This document shows positions 28,618-37,737 of a DNA stretch of 64,000 bases, piece by piece (the first letter of the stretch is position 1; the number at the start of each line of letters is the position of its first letter). Both the position numbers and the translations under genes were made by a program. Origin of the DNA: Allobosea sp. TND4EK4. GTDB lineage: Bacteria; Pseudomonadota; Alphaproteobacteria; Rhizobiales; Beijerinckiaceae. The notes under the pieces are model-generated. The model searched no databases and was not told the DNA's origin. It worked only from the letters and a program-made list of their open reading frames with translations. The stretch lies in contig NZ_FTMO01000015.1 in the NCBI RefSeq assembly GCF_900156025.1, forward strand, positions 1 through 64,000, written 5' to 3'.

Positions 28618-29784
28618 TTATGGGTGCTCCAGCTCCCGCGCGGCGCGTACCAAGGCGAGAAACCGATAAATTCCATGCACGAATTTCCCGTAGGGCATCG
28701 TGACGAACAGGGCGAAGACGACACCGAGATGCAATGCGAGCAGCAGGCCCATGGCCGGTGTGGCCCGCAGGACGAGCAAGGCGAGCCCGGTGATGCTGGT
28801 CAGCAGCAGCATGAGCAGGAAGGCGACATCCATGCCGAACGGCGTGCCTTCGCTCAGGTCCGGATCGCGGCGCCACTTGTCATGCAAGAGGCCGATCGGC
28901 CCGATTACCAGCCCGATCCCGCCCAGCGTGCCGAGGACGACCGGGAGATCGTACCAGGGATAGGGAGCCTGCATCCCCAGCAGATAATGATAGAGCGTCG
29001 CCATCGATGTCGACGCGAAGCAGAGCATGAATCCATAGAAGGTCAGATGGTGATAGCTGCGTCGGCGATTGCTCGCCCGCTCACTGTCGTTCATGCAGCC
29101 CGCGCCGCCTCCGCCGAGATGACGCAGCCGGCCGGCATCCTTGATCGCCTGCCATACCGAACCGGTGTCGCGCAGCGCGCCATCCGGCTCGCCGATGTCT
29201 CGCCAGAAGGCTCTGACGCCCATGCCGATGGCGAGGATCGCAAACAGCGCCGCGGCGCCGAAGATCAAGACCATCGTGTTGTGCGGCATGAGCTTGTAAA
29301 AGGCGCCAGGGCCGGTATGCGTCCCGAATAGAACGCCCGGATCGGTCCAGGCGACGAAACCCGCGATGAAGATCGCGACGGCCACCGCGAGTGCGATCGC
29401 TATGAACAGCCCATTGCGCGCGAAGACGCCCGCGAACGCCCTTGGCCAGACGTATTGCGCATAGGATTCGGTGCGGACCTGCGCCAGCGCCGCCGGCACA
29501 TGCACGCTGAACTCGTGCGGAGGCGAGAACTGGCAATCGTAATAGCAGGCTCCGCAGTTGTGGCAGAGATTTGCAAGGTAGTTCAGGTCGCCGTCGGAGA
29601 ATGATCGCCGCATCTCCATGGCGGGGAAGACCGCGCACAGGCCCTCGCAATAACGGCAGGAATTACAGACGGTCATCAGCCGGTCCGCTTCGGCCAGCGC
29701 GGGCGTGGCGTGCTGCGCGCTGGACCCGGCTGTTCCAGCCGGCCCCGAACCCACCGTATCGCGAAGGAAGGCGAGTTCGTTCAT
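28618..29784 (-). CDS. tcuB: TcuB-like Fe-S membrane protein (tricarballylate utilization)
   Basis: 388 residues. The N-terminal part binds two Fe-S clusters: C40, C43, C46, C50 (CNSCRYCEGLCAVFP) and C74, C77, C80, C84 (CHNCGACYYDCQFSPP). The C-terminal two thirds contain about six membrane segments with histidines (SYHHLTFYGFM, LYHYLLG, LHDKWRRD) that may ligate heme. In Salmonella, TcuB reoxidises the flavin of TcuA and passes electrons to the quinone pool. Its start overlaps the TcuA stop by four bases. It is the last gene of the six-gene operon. Confidence 0.85.
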   Translation of the reverse strand: MNELAFLRDTVGSGPAGTAGSSAQHATPALAEADRLMTVCNSCRYCEGLCAVFPAMEMRRSFSDGDLNYLANLCHNCGACYYDCQFSPPHEFSVHVPAALAQVRTESYAQYVWPRAFAGVFARNGLFIAIALAVAVAIFIAGFVAWTDPGVLFGTHTGPGAFYKLMPHNTMVLIFGAAALFAILAIGMGVRAFWRDIGEPDGALRDTGSVWQAIKDAGRLRHLGGGGAGCMNDSERASNRRRSYHHLTFYGFMLCFASTSMATLYHYLLGMQAPYPWYDLPVVLGTLGGIGLVIGPIGLLHDKWRRDPDLSEGTPFGMDVAFLLMLLLTSITGLALLVLRATPAMGLLLALHLGVVFALFVTMPYGKFVHGIYRFLALVRAARELEHP

Positions 29785-31178
29785 GATAGCGCACTCCTCG
29801 CGGCCTCGCGGCCTGCAATTCGCCCGAACACGGCGCCGATCGTCATGCCTATTCCAGCCGCATAGCCTTCGCCCAGCACATTGCCGGCCATAATTTCGCC
29901 TGCGGCGAACATGTTCGCAGAGCCCCGCCCATCGTTCATCGTCATCCGAGCGTCCTTGTCCACGCGCACGCCCAGATAGGTGAAGGTGATGCCGGGCCTG
30001 ACCGGGTAGGCGTAGAACGGCGCCTCGACGAGCGGCCGCGCCCAGTGACTTTTGGGTGGCGATAAACCCTCCGTGGAGCAGTCGTCGAGGATCTTGTCGT
30101 CGAAGGTTCCGGGCCGGCAGGCCGCATTGAAAGCCGCTACCGTCTCTTCCAGAGCAGATGAATCGAGTTCGAGCTTACCAGCCAATTCGGCGATGGTGGG
30201 GGCGCTGATCGGCGGGTACAGCGACGGCATGAACAGTTTCAGAGACGAAGCATCGAATATGATGAAGGCGATCTGGTCTGGCTGCGCCGCCACGAGGCGG
30301 CCCCAGATCGCATAGCGCTTGGGCCAGATATCCTCGCCTTCGTCGTAGAACCGTTCGGCCTTGCGATTGACGACGATACCGAAGACGACGCAGTCGAGGC
30401 GGGTGATGATGCCGCCATCGTATTTCGGTGCGCGCGCGTCGATCGCGACAGCGTGGCACTGAGTCGGATCGCCGACTTCCCGGACATCATTGTCGAGCAA
30501 CAGCCTGAGCACGGTGCCGCGATTGTTGCGCGTGCCCCGGATAAGGAAGTTGTCCGCCGCTTCTCCCCAGTAGCGCTTGAGCCATTCGATGTTCGACTCG
30601 AAGCCGCCCGCCGCCGCGACGAGCGCGCGAGCGGGGAGTCTTTCTGCGCCGACCGTGACGGAGTGGAAGTGCCCACCCTCGATCTCGATGTCGGTGACCT
30701 CCGACTCATAGCGAATCTCAACGCCAAGATCTTCGGCAGTCTGGTAAAGCGCGTTCAGCATCGCGCGCCCGCCGCCCAGGAAGAAAGAGTTGGTGCGGCC
30801 GAGCGACAAGGTGCCGCCAAGCGAAGGCTGCCACCGGACGCCTTGCTCCTCGATCCAGCCCAGCATGGACTTGGATTCATGGATCATGAAGCGCGCCAGT
30901 GCCTCGTCCGTCTGTCCCTTGGTGACGCGCAACAGATCGTCGAAGAACTCGCTTTCGCTATACGGCCCGGACAGGCTTGCCGTCGCCGCGTCATGGGCAC
31001 AGCGCATGTTGCGGGTGTGGCGCGTATTGCCACCGCGCCAGAAAGCGTCTGCCGCCTCGAGGACCAGGACACTGGCGCCTTCGTTCCTGGCCGAGATGGC
31101 GGCGCAGAGCGCAGCGTTGCCTCCCCCGATAACGATGACGTCGTATTCGGGTTTCATCGACGGCGTAGGCGCAGTCAT
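29781..31178 (-). CDS. tcuA: TcuA-like FAD-dependent dehydrogenase (tricarballylate dehydrogenase family)
   Basis: 465 residues from ATG 31178. The dinucleotide-binding start YDVIVIGGGNAALCAA and AFWRGGNTRHTRNMR are typical of the TcuA branch of the fumarate-reductase/succinate-dehydrogenase flavoprotein superfamily. A C-terminal GRGSANMFAAGEIMAGNVLGEGYAAG closes the FAD domain. TcuA oxidises tricarballylate to cis-aconitate in the cytoplasm. Here the substrate may differ, since the neighbours add an aldehyde dehydrogenase and a hydroxyacid dehydrogenase. It follows iclR by five bases and overlaps tcuB by four. Confidence 0.82.
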   Translation of the reverse strand: MTAPTPSMKPEYDVIVIGGGNAALCAAISARNEGASVLVLEAADAFWRGGNTRHTRNMRCAHDAATASLSGPYSESEFFDDLLRVTKGQTDEALARFMIHESKSMLGWIEEQGVRWQPSLGGTLSLGRTNSFFLGGGRAMLNALYQTAEDLGVEIRYESEVTDIEIEGGHFHSVTVGAERLPARALVAAAGGFESNIEWLKRYWGEAADNFLIRGTRNNRGTVLRLLLDNDVREVGDPTQCHAVAIDARAPKYDGGIITRLDCVVFGIVVNRKAERFYDEGEDIWPKRYAIWGRLVAAQPDQIAFIIFDASSLKLFMPSLYPPISAPTIAELAGKLELDSSALEETVAAFNAACRPGTFDDKILDDCSTEGLSPPKSHWARPLVEAPFYAYPVRPGITFTYLGVRVDKDARMTMNDGRGSANMFAAGEIMAGNVLGEGYAAGIGMTIGAVFGRIAGREAARSALS

Positions 31179-31183
31179 GTTTC

Positions 31184-31888
31184 TCAACCGCTTTTGGTGT
31201 TTGATCGGATGCAACCCAGAGCCACGCTGAGCTGTGCCGTCGCAGCGAGGAGCAGCTCCTGCATGCGCGCAACGGCCTCATCTGTGAAACGTTCGTCCGG
31301 GCCGGACAGCGAAACGGCGCCAATGAGGCCAGTAGGCCCGAACACCGGGGCCGCCAGCCCGGCGCAACTGGGGTCGCGCTCGCCCCGTGACAGCGCCACC
31401 GGGGCGAGGTCTCCCTTGGGTGTGCCGTAGGACCGGATAATCCGGCCTGCAGCGCCCTTATCGAGCGGAAGCACTGCTCCGGCCTCGACACGGTCGAGCG
31501 TCGAATGATTGGAATTCACGCGGAACAGGCAAAGGCGCTCGGACTTGCCATGCCGGATGTGAAAGGAGGCGCTCTCGGTGCCCTTGGCAACGAGGTCCTG
31601 CAACACAGGCACAACATGCTGGCGCAGCGGGCTTTGCCGTTCATAGGCCAGTCCCAACCGGAGGGCCGAACCGCCCAACACGTAATGTCCGTCCGGCAGA
31701 CGCGTGAGGTAACCGGCACCTTCGAGCGAGGCGCAAAGGCGAAGGATAGTACTCTTGTAAAAACCGGTGTCGCGAGCGAGATCGGCCAGAGAGCTGGGTT
31801 CCGGGCGATGGGCCAGCGCACCGAGAATCTGGAAGGCGCGGTCCACCGCCGCGACTCCCTCCTGCTTTCCTGCCGCGTTGTCGGTCAT
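31184..31888 (-). CDS. IclR-family transcriptional regulator of the island operon
   Basis: 234 residues: helix-turn-helix at 12-65 (VDRAFQILGAL, SSLADLARDTGFYKSTILRLCASLE) and the effector domain with LPLDKGAAGRIIRSYG and GLAAPVFGPTGLIGAVSLSG. It lies inside the operon, overlapping the upstream dehydrogenase gene by four bases, so its level tracks that of the enzymes. Likely targets are the palindromes in the divergent promoter region at 35504-35605. The frame could extend to 32290, but homology and overlap support 31888. Confidence 0.86.
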   Translation of the reverse strand: MTDNAAGKQEGVAAVDRAFQILGALAHRPEPSSLADLARDTGFYKSTILRLCASLEGAGYLTRLPDGHYVLGGSALRLGLAYERQSPLRQHVVPVLQDLVAKGTESASFHIRHGKSERLCLFRVNSNHSTLDRVEAGAVLPLDKGAAGRIIRSYGTPKGDLAPVALSRGERDPSCAGLAAPVFGPTGLIGAVSLSGPDERFTDEAVARMQELLLAATAQLSVALGCIRSNTKSG

Positions 31889-32775
31889 GGCGTGGTGTTC
31901 TCCGGGTCGAGGACGCAGCTGACGACCGGCCAGTAGAGATCGCCAAAGCCAGCCTCGGAGGCCCGCTTTAGCAGCGCGTCCGCGTTCTTGGCACCCGGCA
32001 TCTCCAGTCCCAGTTCGGCCCCGAGCGCGAGCGCGTAAGACAGGTCCTTGCGCGCATAGTCCGTCGAGAAGGCGCGCTCCGGAAACTGCCGCGGCAGCAC
32101 CGCCTTCATCCCGTGATTCCTGAGAGCGAAGCTGTCCGCCGAGCCCTTCGTCAGGGTCTCGAACAGCACCCGGTCGCTGAGCCCGGACCGGCGCGCCACG
32201 GCGATTGCCTCCGAGAGGGCCACGACCGTCTCGACCAGCACCATGTTGTTCATGATCTTGACGATCTGCCCGCAGCCCACCGGCCCGCAATGGGTCACGT
32301 CGCTGGCGATGGAATCGAGGAGGGGGCGCAGCGTCGCAAAGTCGGCCTCGTCCGCGCCGACCATGATGCTCAGCGTACCATCCTCGGCCGCCTGCCGGGT
32401 TCGGGCGATGGGGGCGTCCGCATAGCGCGCGCCGAGCGTCGCGAAGCGGCGAGCCAGATCACGCGTCAAGTCGACCGGGGAGGTGCCGAGATCGACCACC
32501 AGCGTACCGGGGCGAGTGCTTTGCAACAGGCCATCGGGACCGTCGCAAACCGCCTCGACGTGCCGGCCTGACGGAAGGGCCATGAAGATGACGTCGCAAC
32601 CGGCGATCGCCGCGAGATTGGCGGCCGTCTTGATGCCATGATCAGCCAAACGCGCCAGCGGCTCGGGACTGCGATCGTATGCGAGAACGCCCAGCCCCGA
32701 CTTCAGAGCGAGATTGCGGCACATCGGCTCGCCCATCACGCCGAGTCCGATGAAACCGATGGTCTGCGTGCTCAC
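31885..32775 (-). CDS. NAD(P)-dependent beta-hydroxyacid dehydrogenase (3-hydroxyisobutyrate dehydrogenase family)
   Basis: 296 residues. Nucleotide-binding loop GFIGLGVMGEPMCRNL at the N terminus, substrate-binding DLGTSPVDLTRDLARR with YADAPIARTRQAAEDGTLSIMVGA, and catalytic lysine in GQIVKIMNNMVLVE. Such enzymes interconvert beta-hydroxyacids and semialdehydes. The substrate-loop sequence PIARTRQAAEDG departs from the usual APVSGG form, so substrate preference may be unusual. Paired with the aldehyde dehydrogenase (four-base overlap), it could supply or consume a semialdehyde. Confidence 0.86.
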   Translation of the reverse strand: MSTQTIGFIGLGVMGEPMCRNLALKSGLGVLAYDRSPEPLARLADHGIKTAANLAAIAGCDVIFMALPSGRHVEAVCDGPDGLLQSTRPGTLVVDLGTSPVDLTRDLARRFATLGARYADAPIARTRQAAEDGTLSIMVGADEADFATLRPLLDSIASDVTHCGPVGCGQIVKIMNNMVLVETVVALSEAIAVARRSGLSDRVLFETLTKGSADSFALRNHGMKAVLPRQFPERAFSTDYARKDLSYALALGAELGLEMPGAKNADALLKRASEAGFGDLYWPVVSCVLDPENTTP

Positions 32776-34220
32776 AGCCGTACCCCTCCGAGATAGATGC
32801 TCTTGATCTGCTGGTAGAGGCGCATGCCTCCGACGCCCTTCTCGCGGCCGATGCCGCTGTCCTTGTAGCCGCCGAAAGGGGTCGCGATGCTGAGCTGCTT
32901 ATAGGTATTGATCCACACCGTGCCGGCCTCGAGCCGCCGTGCGACGCGCAGCGCGCGCGTCACGTCCAGCGACCAGATTCCCGCGGCGAGCCCGTATGCC
33001 GTTCCGTTCGCCTGGGCGACCAGATCCTCCTCGTCGTCGAAGGCGAGAATGCACAGGACAGGCCCGAATATCTCTTCGCGGCAAGCATGAGCGCTTGGAT
33101 CGAGGCCGCCGATCAGGGTCGGCATGTAGAATGCTCCCTTCGCCAGGCCCGCATCGGAGGGCCTGCCGCCGCCAGCAAGAATCTCACCACCTTCGGCGCG
33201 CGCCGAATGCACAAAGCGCTCGACGTGTTCGCGATGCCGAAAACTCGCCAGGGGCCCCATTTTGCTGCCCGGATCGAGTGGCATGCCGACTGCGATCGCT
33301 TCGGCGCGGGCGCGCATCAACTCGATCATCCGCTGAAGCACCGGTCGCTGGACGAACAACCTCGATCCCGCAACGCAGGACTGGCCGGATCCCTCGAAAA
33401 TCCCGTCTTGCACCGCAGCGGCGGCCCTTTCGAGGTCAGCGTCCTCGAATATGATATGCGGCGACTTGCCCCCCAGTTCGAGGGCCACCGGGATCAGCCG
33501 CTCGGCGGCGATTTTTGCGATCGAGCGTCCTGTCTCCGTGCCGCCGGTGAATGACACCATCCGCACGTCGGGATGGCTTACGAGCGGGATGCCAGTCTCG
33601 ACGCCGGTGCCGGTCAGCACATTGAGAATGCCGGCCGGCAGACCGGCGGCGAGCGCGATCTCCGCGACTGCAAGCGCCCCAGAGGGAGTAACCTCCGAGG
33701 GTTTGACGATGACGGCGTTGCCGCCGGCTAGTGCAGGCGCGATCTTCTGCGCTTCCATCGTCAGCGGCGAATTCCATGGCGTGATCGCCGCCACGACGCC
33801 AATCGGCTCGTAGCTCGTCATGGAAAGGTAGTCGCCGCGAGACGGTGTCACCTCGGCGCCAGCCGTCTCGCAGACGGCCGCATAGTAGCGGAACGTGGCG
33901 GCGGCGCTGGCCACCTGCGCTCTGCACTCAGCCAGGACCTTGCCGTTCTCGCGCAGCTGGATCATCGCCAGATCCTCGGAGCGGGCGACGATGCCGTCGG
34001 CGATCGCCCCGAGGATCCTGGCCCGCTCAGGGGGACGCAAGCCGCACCATTGCGAGCGCGCCAAGGCTTCTTTCGCGATCGCGACGCAATGTGCGACATC
34101 GCCGGCGCCGGCGGCGGCGAGCTCGTAATTCGTCTCGCCGGTCGCGGGGTTCACGGAGGCAAAAGGCTGGCCCGATCCTTGGACGCGCTCTCCGCCGACA
34201 AAGAAGCCTGTTCTGGACAT
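32772..34220 (-). CDS. NAD(P)-dependent aldehyde dehydrogenase
   Basis: 482 residues, normal for the superfamily. Catalytic residues are Asn150 (TPWNSPL), Glu248 (LELGGKSPHIIF) and Cys282 (GSGQSCVAGSRL); the cofactor motif FTGGTETGRSIA and late EEIFGPVL are present. The chosen ATG at 34220 gives a start typical of the family, although the frame continues upstream. It oxidises an aldehyde or semialdehyde to the acid in the cytoplasm. It lies five bases after the binding-protein gene. Substrate unknown. Confidence 0.88.
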   Translation of the reverse strand: MSRTGFFVGGERVQGSGQPFASVNPATGETNYELAAAGAGDVAHCVAIAKEALARSQWCGLRPPERARILGAIADGIVARSEDLAMIQLRENGKVLAECRAQVASAAATFRYYAAVCETAGAEVTPSRGDYLSMTSYEPIGVVAAITPWNSPLTMEAQKIAPALAGGNAVIVKPSEVTPSGALAVAEIALAAGLPAGILNVLTGTGVETGIPLVSHPDVRMVSFTGGTETGRSIAKIAAERLIPVALELGGKSPHIIFEDADLERAAAAVQDGIFEGSGQSCVAGSRLFVQRPVLQRMIELMRARAEAIAVGMPLDPGSKMGPLASFRHREHVERFVHSARAEGGEILAGGGRPSDAGLAKGAFYMPTLIGGLDPSAHACREEIFGPVLCILAFDDEEDLVAQANGTAYGLAAGIWSLDVTRALRVARRLEAGTVWINTYKQLSIATPFGGYKDSGIGREKGVGGMRLYQQIKSIYLGGVRL

Positions 34221-34225
34221 CGATA

Positions 34226-35440
34226 TCACTTCTTTACGAGGGGGCATTCGCTTTCGGCCAGGGGACGGAAGGCCTGCGCGCCGGGCACGACTTTCGCGAC
34301 GCTGTAGTAGTCGAACGGCTTCTTCGACGCCGAGGGCGACTTCACCTTCACCAGATACATGTCGTGCAGGACGCGTCCGTCCGGACGGATCGCGACGTTG
34401 CGATTGTACATGTCGTTCACCGGCATCTGGCGCATCTTGGCAGCCACGATCTTCGGATCTGTGGTGCCGGCAGACTTGATGGCTTCCAGATAGTGCCGCA
34501 CGCCGCTGTAAGTGCCCGCGTGGATCATCGTCGGCGGAACCTTGCCGCCGCTCATCGCCATGAAGCGCTTGAACCAACTGCGCGTCTCGTCGGTCGAATC
34601 CCAGTAGAAGGACGTGGTCACCTCCAGCCCCTGCGCGGCCTGCAGGCCGAGCGCGTGGACGTCAGTGATGAAGACGAGCAAGCCGGCCAGCTTTTGGCCG
34701 CCGGCAACGATGCCGAACTCGTCAGCCTGTTTTGCGATGGTCTGGAGATCCTTGCCGGACGTTGCAAGTCCGACGACATCCGCGCGAGACGACTGCGCCT
34801 GGAGCAGAAAAGACGCGTAGTCGTTGGTGCCCAGCGGATGGGCGACGGAGCCGACGACCTTGCCGCCGGCGGCCGTGATGAAGGCCGTCGCGTCGCGCTG
34901 GAGGGCGTGTCCGAAAGCATAGTCTGCCGAGACGAAGAACCAGCTCTTTCCGCCTGCTTCGGTGATCGCCTGGCTGGTGATCTTGGCCAGGGCATAGGTG
35001 TCGTAGTTGAAATGGAAGCTTTGCGGTGAGCAGGATTTGCCGGTGAACTCGGACGCGCCGGGGCCGGTCACGACGAAGATTTTGCTCTTGTCATTCACGA
35101 CATTGAGGATGGCGAGACCGGCAGAAGACGCTGCACCGTCCGCGATCAGGTCGACGCCGTCCTGGTCGATCCAGCGCCTGGCGATGGTCGACGCCACGTC
35201 GGGCTTGTTCTGGTGATCGGCCGCAACGATTTCGATGCGCTTTCCGAGCAGGCTGTTGCCAAAATCCTCGGCCGCCAGCTTGGCCGCGGCCACCGAGCCG
35301 AGACCGCCATTATCGGCAAAAACGCCCGATTGATCGTTGAGCACACCGATGCGGATCACGTCATCCTTGGCGAGCGCCGCGATAGGCAGGGATACAGCCG
35401 CGGCCAGGGCAATTGTGCTGGCGAGTTTCATGAGAGCCAT
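34226..35440 (-). CDS. Branched-chain-amino-acid-type ABC transporter substrate-binding protein
   Basis: 404 residues with a cleavable signal peptide (MKLASTIALAAAVSLPIAALA). The mature part shows the type-I periplasmic binding fold of the LivK-like family: VIRIGVLNDQSGVFADNGGLGSVAAAKLAAEDFG, then RIEIVAADHQNKPDVA. AGGAGGAGG before the start is a strong ribosome binding site. It heads the six-gene operon, but no permease or ATPase genes are nearby, so it must borrow a transporter encoded elsewhere or act as a sensor. In related operons such proteins often bind aromatic or organic acids. Confidence 0.87.
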   Translation of the reverse strand: MALMKLASTIALAAAVSLPIAALAKDDVIRIGVLNDQSGVFADNGGLGSVAAAKLAAEDFGNSLLGKRIEIVAADHQNKPDVASTIARRWIDQDGVDLIADGAASSAGLAILNVVNDKSKIFVVTGPGASEFTGKSCSPQSFHFNYDTYALAKITSQAITEAGGKSWFFVSADYAFGHALQRDATAFITAAGGKVVGSVAHPLGTNDYASFLLQAQSSRADVVGLATSGKDLQTIAKQADEFGIVAGGQKLAGLLVFITDVHALGLQAAQGLEVTTSFYWDSTDETRSWFKRFMAMSGGKVPPTMIHAGTYSGVRHYLEAIKSAGTTDPKIVAAKMRQMPVNDMYNRNVAIRPDGRVLHDMYLVKVKSPSASKKPFDYYSVAKVVPGAQAFRPLAESECPLVKK

Positions 35441-35503
35441 ATGCGTTCCTCCTCCTGATGTGCCCGATGTGACGACAGTCCACGGGCTACTGTTTTGTCT
35501 GAC

Positions 35504-35605
35504 AGAACGACAATTCTATTAGCAGGAATTTTCGTAAGCAGGTGTATCGCTCTGTGCAAGCAAAATCTCACGCATAAATGTTCTGCACAGCAGAACTATT
35601 GTTCT
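35504..35605. promoter_or_regulatory. Operator cluster in the divergent promoter of the island
   Basis: Between the divergent binding-protein and TTT-receptor genes lie AGAACGACAATTCT (35504-35517), the palindrome TTCTGCACAGCAGAA (35581-35595) and an overlapping AGAACTATTGTTCT (35592-35605). GAAC/GTTC arms with a four-base spacer resemble the palindrome before the first IclR gene (17819). The region is AT-rich for this genome. The island IclR is the natural candidate to bind here and control both transcription units. Confidence 0.5.
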
Positions 35606-35711
35606 CTTGAAAAGAATTTCGTTTTGGGCCTAGATGACGCGGATCGGGAGCGTCCATGCGCTCTTGCAATCAGGGGCCACTGAAGAGCCCGACCGGAGGA
35701 AGGCGTCTCAA

Positions 35712-36689
35712 ATGAAGATCGACAATTCGCGTCGTCATATGCTGATGGGCGCTGCGGCCTTTGTTGCGGCCGGTTCGGTGCCCGCTATGGGGCAGGGCTA
35801 TCCGTCACGCGTGATCAAGTTGGTCTGCCCGTTTCCCGCGGGCAGCGCGACGGACACGCAGGCCCGCTTCCTGGCGGAGCAGATCGGCAAGGTTCTGCCG
35901 CAGAAGATCATCGTCGAGAACCGGCCGGGTGCAAGCGGCAACTTGGCGGCGAGCAGCGTCGCGCGCTCTGATCCGGATGGATACACCTTGCTGTTGGCGA
36001 CCAATTCCAGTCACGCCGCCAATCAGCATCTGTTCAAGTCCTTGCCGTTCGACCCGGTCAAGGACTTCGCGCCCATCGCGCGCCTGACGCGCAACCCTCT
36101 CGTTCTCGTCGTCTCGGAAGCTTCGCCGGCGAAGACGGTTGAGGACTTGCTCGCATTGGCAAAGGCGCAGCCAGAGAAGTTGAGCTACGGAACCGGAAAC
36201 ACCGGTAGCTTGGCGGCGGCCCAGCTTCTCATGACACTGGCTCAGGTGAAGATGACGCGCGTTCCATATCAGGGGACGCCACAGGCGATCACCGACGTGC
36301 TCGGAGGGCGCATCGACGTGATCATCACGGATGTCGCCGTCGTCCGCGAATTCGTCCAGACGGGCAAGCTCAGGGCGCTCGGCGTTACGACAGCCCAGCG
36401 CCTGGTCACAATGCCGGGCGTTCCCACCATCGCGGAGGCGGGCATAGCAGGCTATGATTTCGCGGCGTGGAGCGGGCTGTACGGGCCGGCGGGACTGGAC
36501 GCATCCACTGTTCAGATACTCAACCGTGTCTTCCTCGATGCCATGAAGGGGCCCGAAGCGGACCGCTTCTTCGGCTTGGTCGGACTTGAGCGCAATCCCG
36601 GCAACCCGGCGGAGCTCGCCGCCTACCAAGCTCAGCAGTCGGAGCTTTGGGGCCGCATCATCGTCCAGACAGGTATCGAGAAAGTCTGA
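35712..36689 (+). CDS. TTT-family (Bug) tricarboxylate receptor
   Basis: 325 residues; signal peptide through VPAMGQG, then the Bug fold. Hallmarks are YPSRVIKLVCPFPAGSATD, VENRPGASGNLAA, DPDGYTLLLATNS, FDPVKDFAPIA, VPYQGTPQAITDVLGGRID and GRLRALGVTT-like GKLRALGVTT. These proteins bind organic acids for TctAB permeases or regulators. The start at 35712 follows GGAGGAAGG. No tctA or tctB gene is in the window, so it is an orphan receptor. It is transcribed divergently from the operon and followed by the hydrolase after 18 bases. Confidence 0.88.
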   Translation: MKIDNSRRHMLMGAAAFVAAGSVPAMGQGYPSRVIKLVCPFPAGSATDTQARFLAEQIGKVLPQKIIVENRPGASGNLAASSVARSDPDGYTLLLATNSSHAANQHLFKSLPFDPVKDFAPIARLTRNPLVLVVSEASPAKTVEDLLALAKAQPEKLSYGTGNTGSLAAAQLLMTLAQVKMTRVPYQGTPQAITDVLGGRIDVIITDVAVVREFVQTGKLRALGVTTAQRLVTMPGVPTIAEAGIAGYDFAAWSGLYGPAGLDASTVQILNRVFLDAMKGPEADRFFGLVGLERNPGNPAELAAYQAQQSELWGRIIVQTGIEKV

Positions 36690-36707
36690 TCTACGGGGTG
36701 GGCCGAC

Positions 36708-37505
36708 ATGACGGCGTCTGAACACTACGAAGTCTTTGCGCTGCGATATGCCCGTATGCCGCAGCGCAGAGCGCACGACAATTTCATGCACCGCGACGTC
36801 CATGACGGCCCGATGCCAATGGACTTCTTCATCTGGATCGTACGAAACGCGCACCGGGTCATATTAATCGATACCGGGTTTGGAGCTCGGGCGTCGGCCA
36901 GCAGAGGGCGTCCGCTCGATATCGATCCCGTCGATGCACTGGAGCGCATCGGCATTCCGGCGGAGGGCGTATCCGATATCGTGCTCACGCACCTTCACTA
37001 TGATCACGCCGGAAATCTCGACCGGTTTCCCAATGCGACCGTCCATGTTCAGGATGCGGAAATGGCCTTCGCGACAGGGCGATGCATGTGCCATTCCGTG
37101 ATGCGCTATCCTTACGATGTCGATGATGTCGTGACCTGCGTGCGCCGCGTTCATGCGGGGCGGGTTTGTTTCCACGACGGGGACGCCGAGATTTTTCCGG
37201 GTGTTTCCGTCCACCTCTTGCCCGGTCACAGCAAGGGGCTCCAGGCGGTGAAGGTCGCGACAGCCCGCGGCCCGGTTCTGCTGGCCTCCGACGCCAGCCA
37301 TTACTATGCAAATTTTGAGCGCAGTTCACCCTTCGTGATCACGATCGATGTCGCCGCCACCCTGGAAAGCTATGCCCGGATGCGCCAGTTGGTGGAGAGT
37401 GACGAGCACATCATACCTGGCCACGATCCTTTGGTCGGCGAGCGCTACCCATCACGCGTCGTGAATGGAGTCACGTTGATCGAGCTTCATGTTGCGCCAG
37501 ATTAG
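36708..37505 (+). CDS. Metallo-beta-lactamase-fold hydrolase (N-acyl homoserine lactonase-like group)
   Basis: 265 residues. The zinc-binding motif HLHYDH at 95-100 (TDIVLTHLHYDHAGN-like context), a distal His in LLPGHSKGLQAVK, Asp in LLASDASHYY and final His in IPGHDP give the full two-metal set. Length and the N-terminal YARMPQRRAHDNF resemble the lactonase-like branch. It could hydrolyse a lactone or thioester of the island's substrate, which is a guess from context. Co-transcribed with the TTT receptor. Confidence 0.83.
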   Translation: MTASEHYEVFALRYARMPQRRAHDNFMHRDVHDGPMPMDFFIWIVRNAHRVILIDTGFGARASASRGRPLDIDPVDALERIGIPAEGVSDIVLTHLHYDHAGNLDRFPNATVHVQDAEMAFATGRCMCHSVMRYPYDVDDVVTCVRRVHAGRVCFHDGDAEIFPGVSVHLLPGHSKGLQAVKVATARGPVLLASDASHYYANFERSSPFVITIDVAATLESYARMRQLVESDEHIIPGHDPLVGERYPSRVVNGVTLIELHVAPD

Positions 37506-37737
37506 GTCGCCACGTCTGCATTGAGCGGCCGAAGCCCGAGGCCGGTACCTACCGCAGTGTTCTGGCAGCGATTCTGCCGGCGGCAAGCGGCTGACCCAGG
37601 CGGCTGACGCATCTGCGGCCGCGCGGGTAGGCAGGGTGGTCAATGTCGCCTCGTTGCCAGGCAAACGCAGGCACAACGGCAATGTCGCCTACCAGAATGA
37701 GCAAGTTCTCCATGGTGGCGCTTTCGCATGCGGTGCT

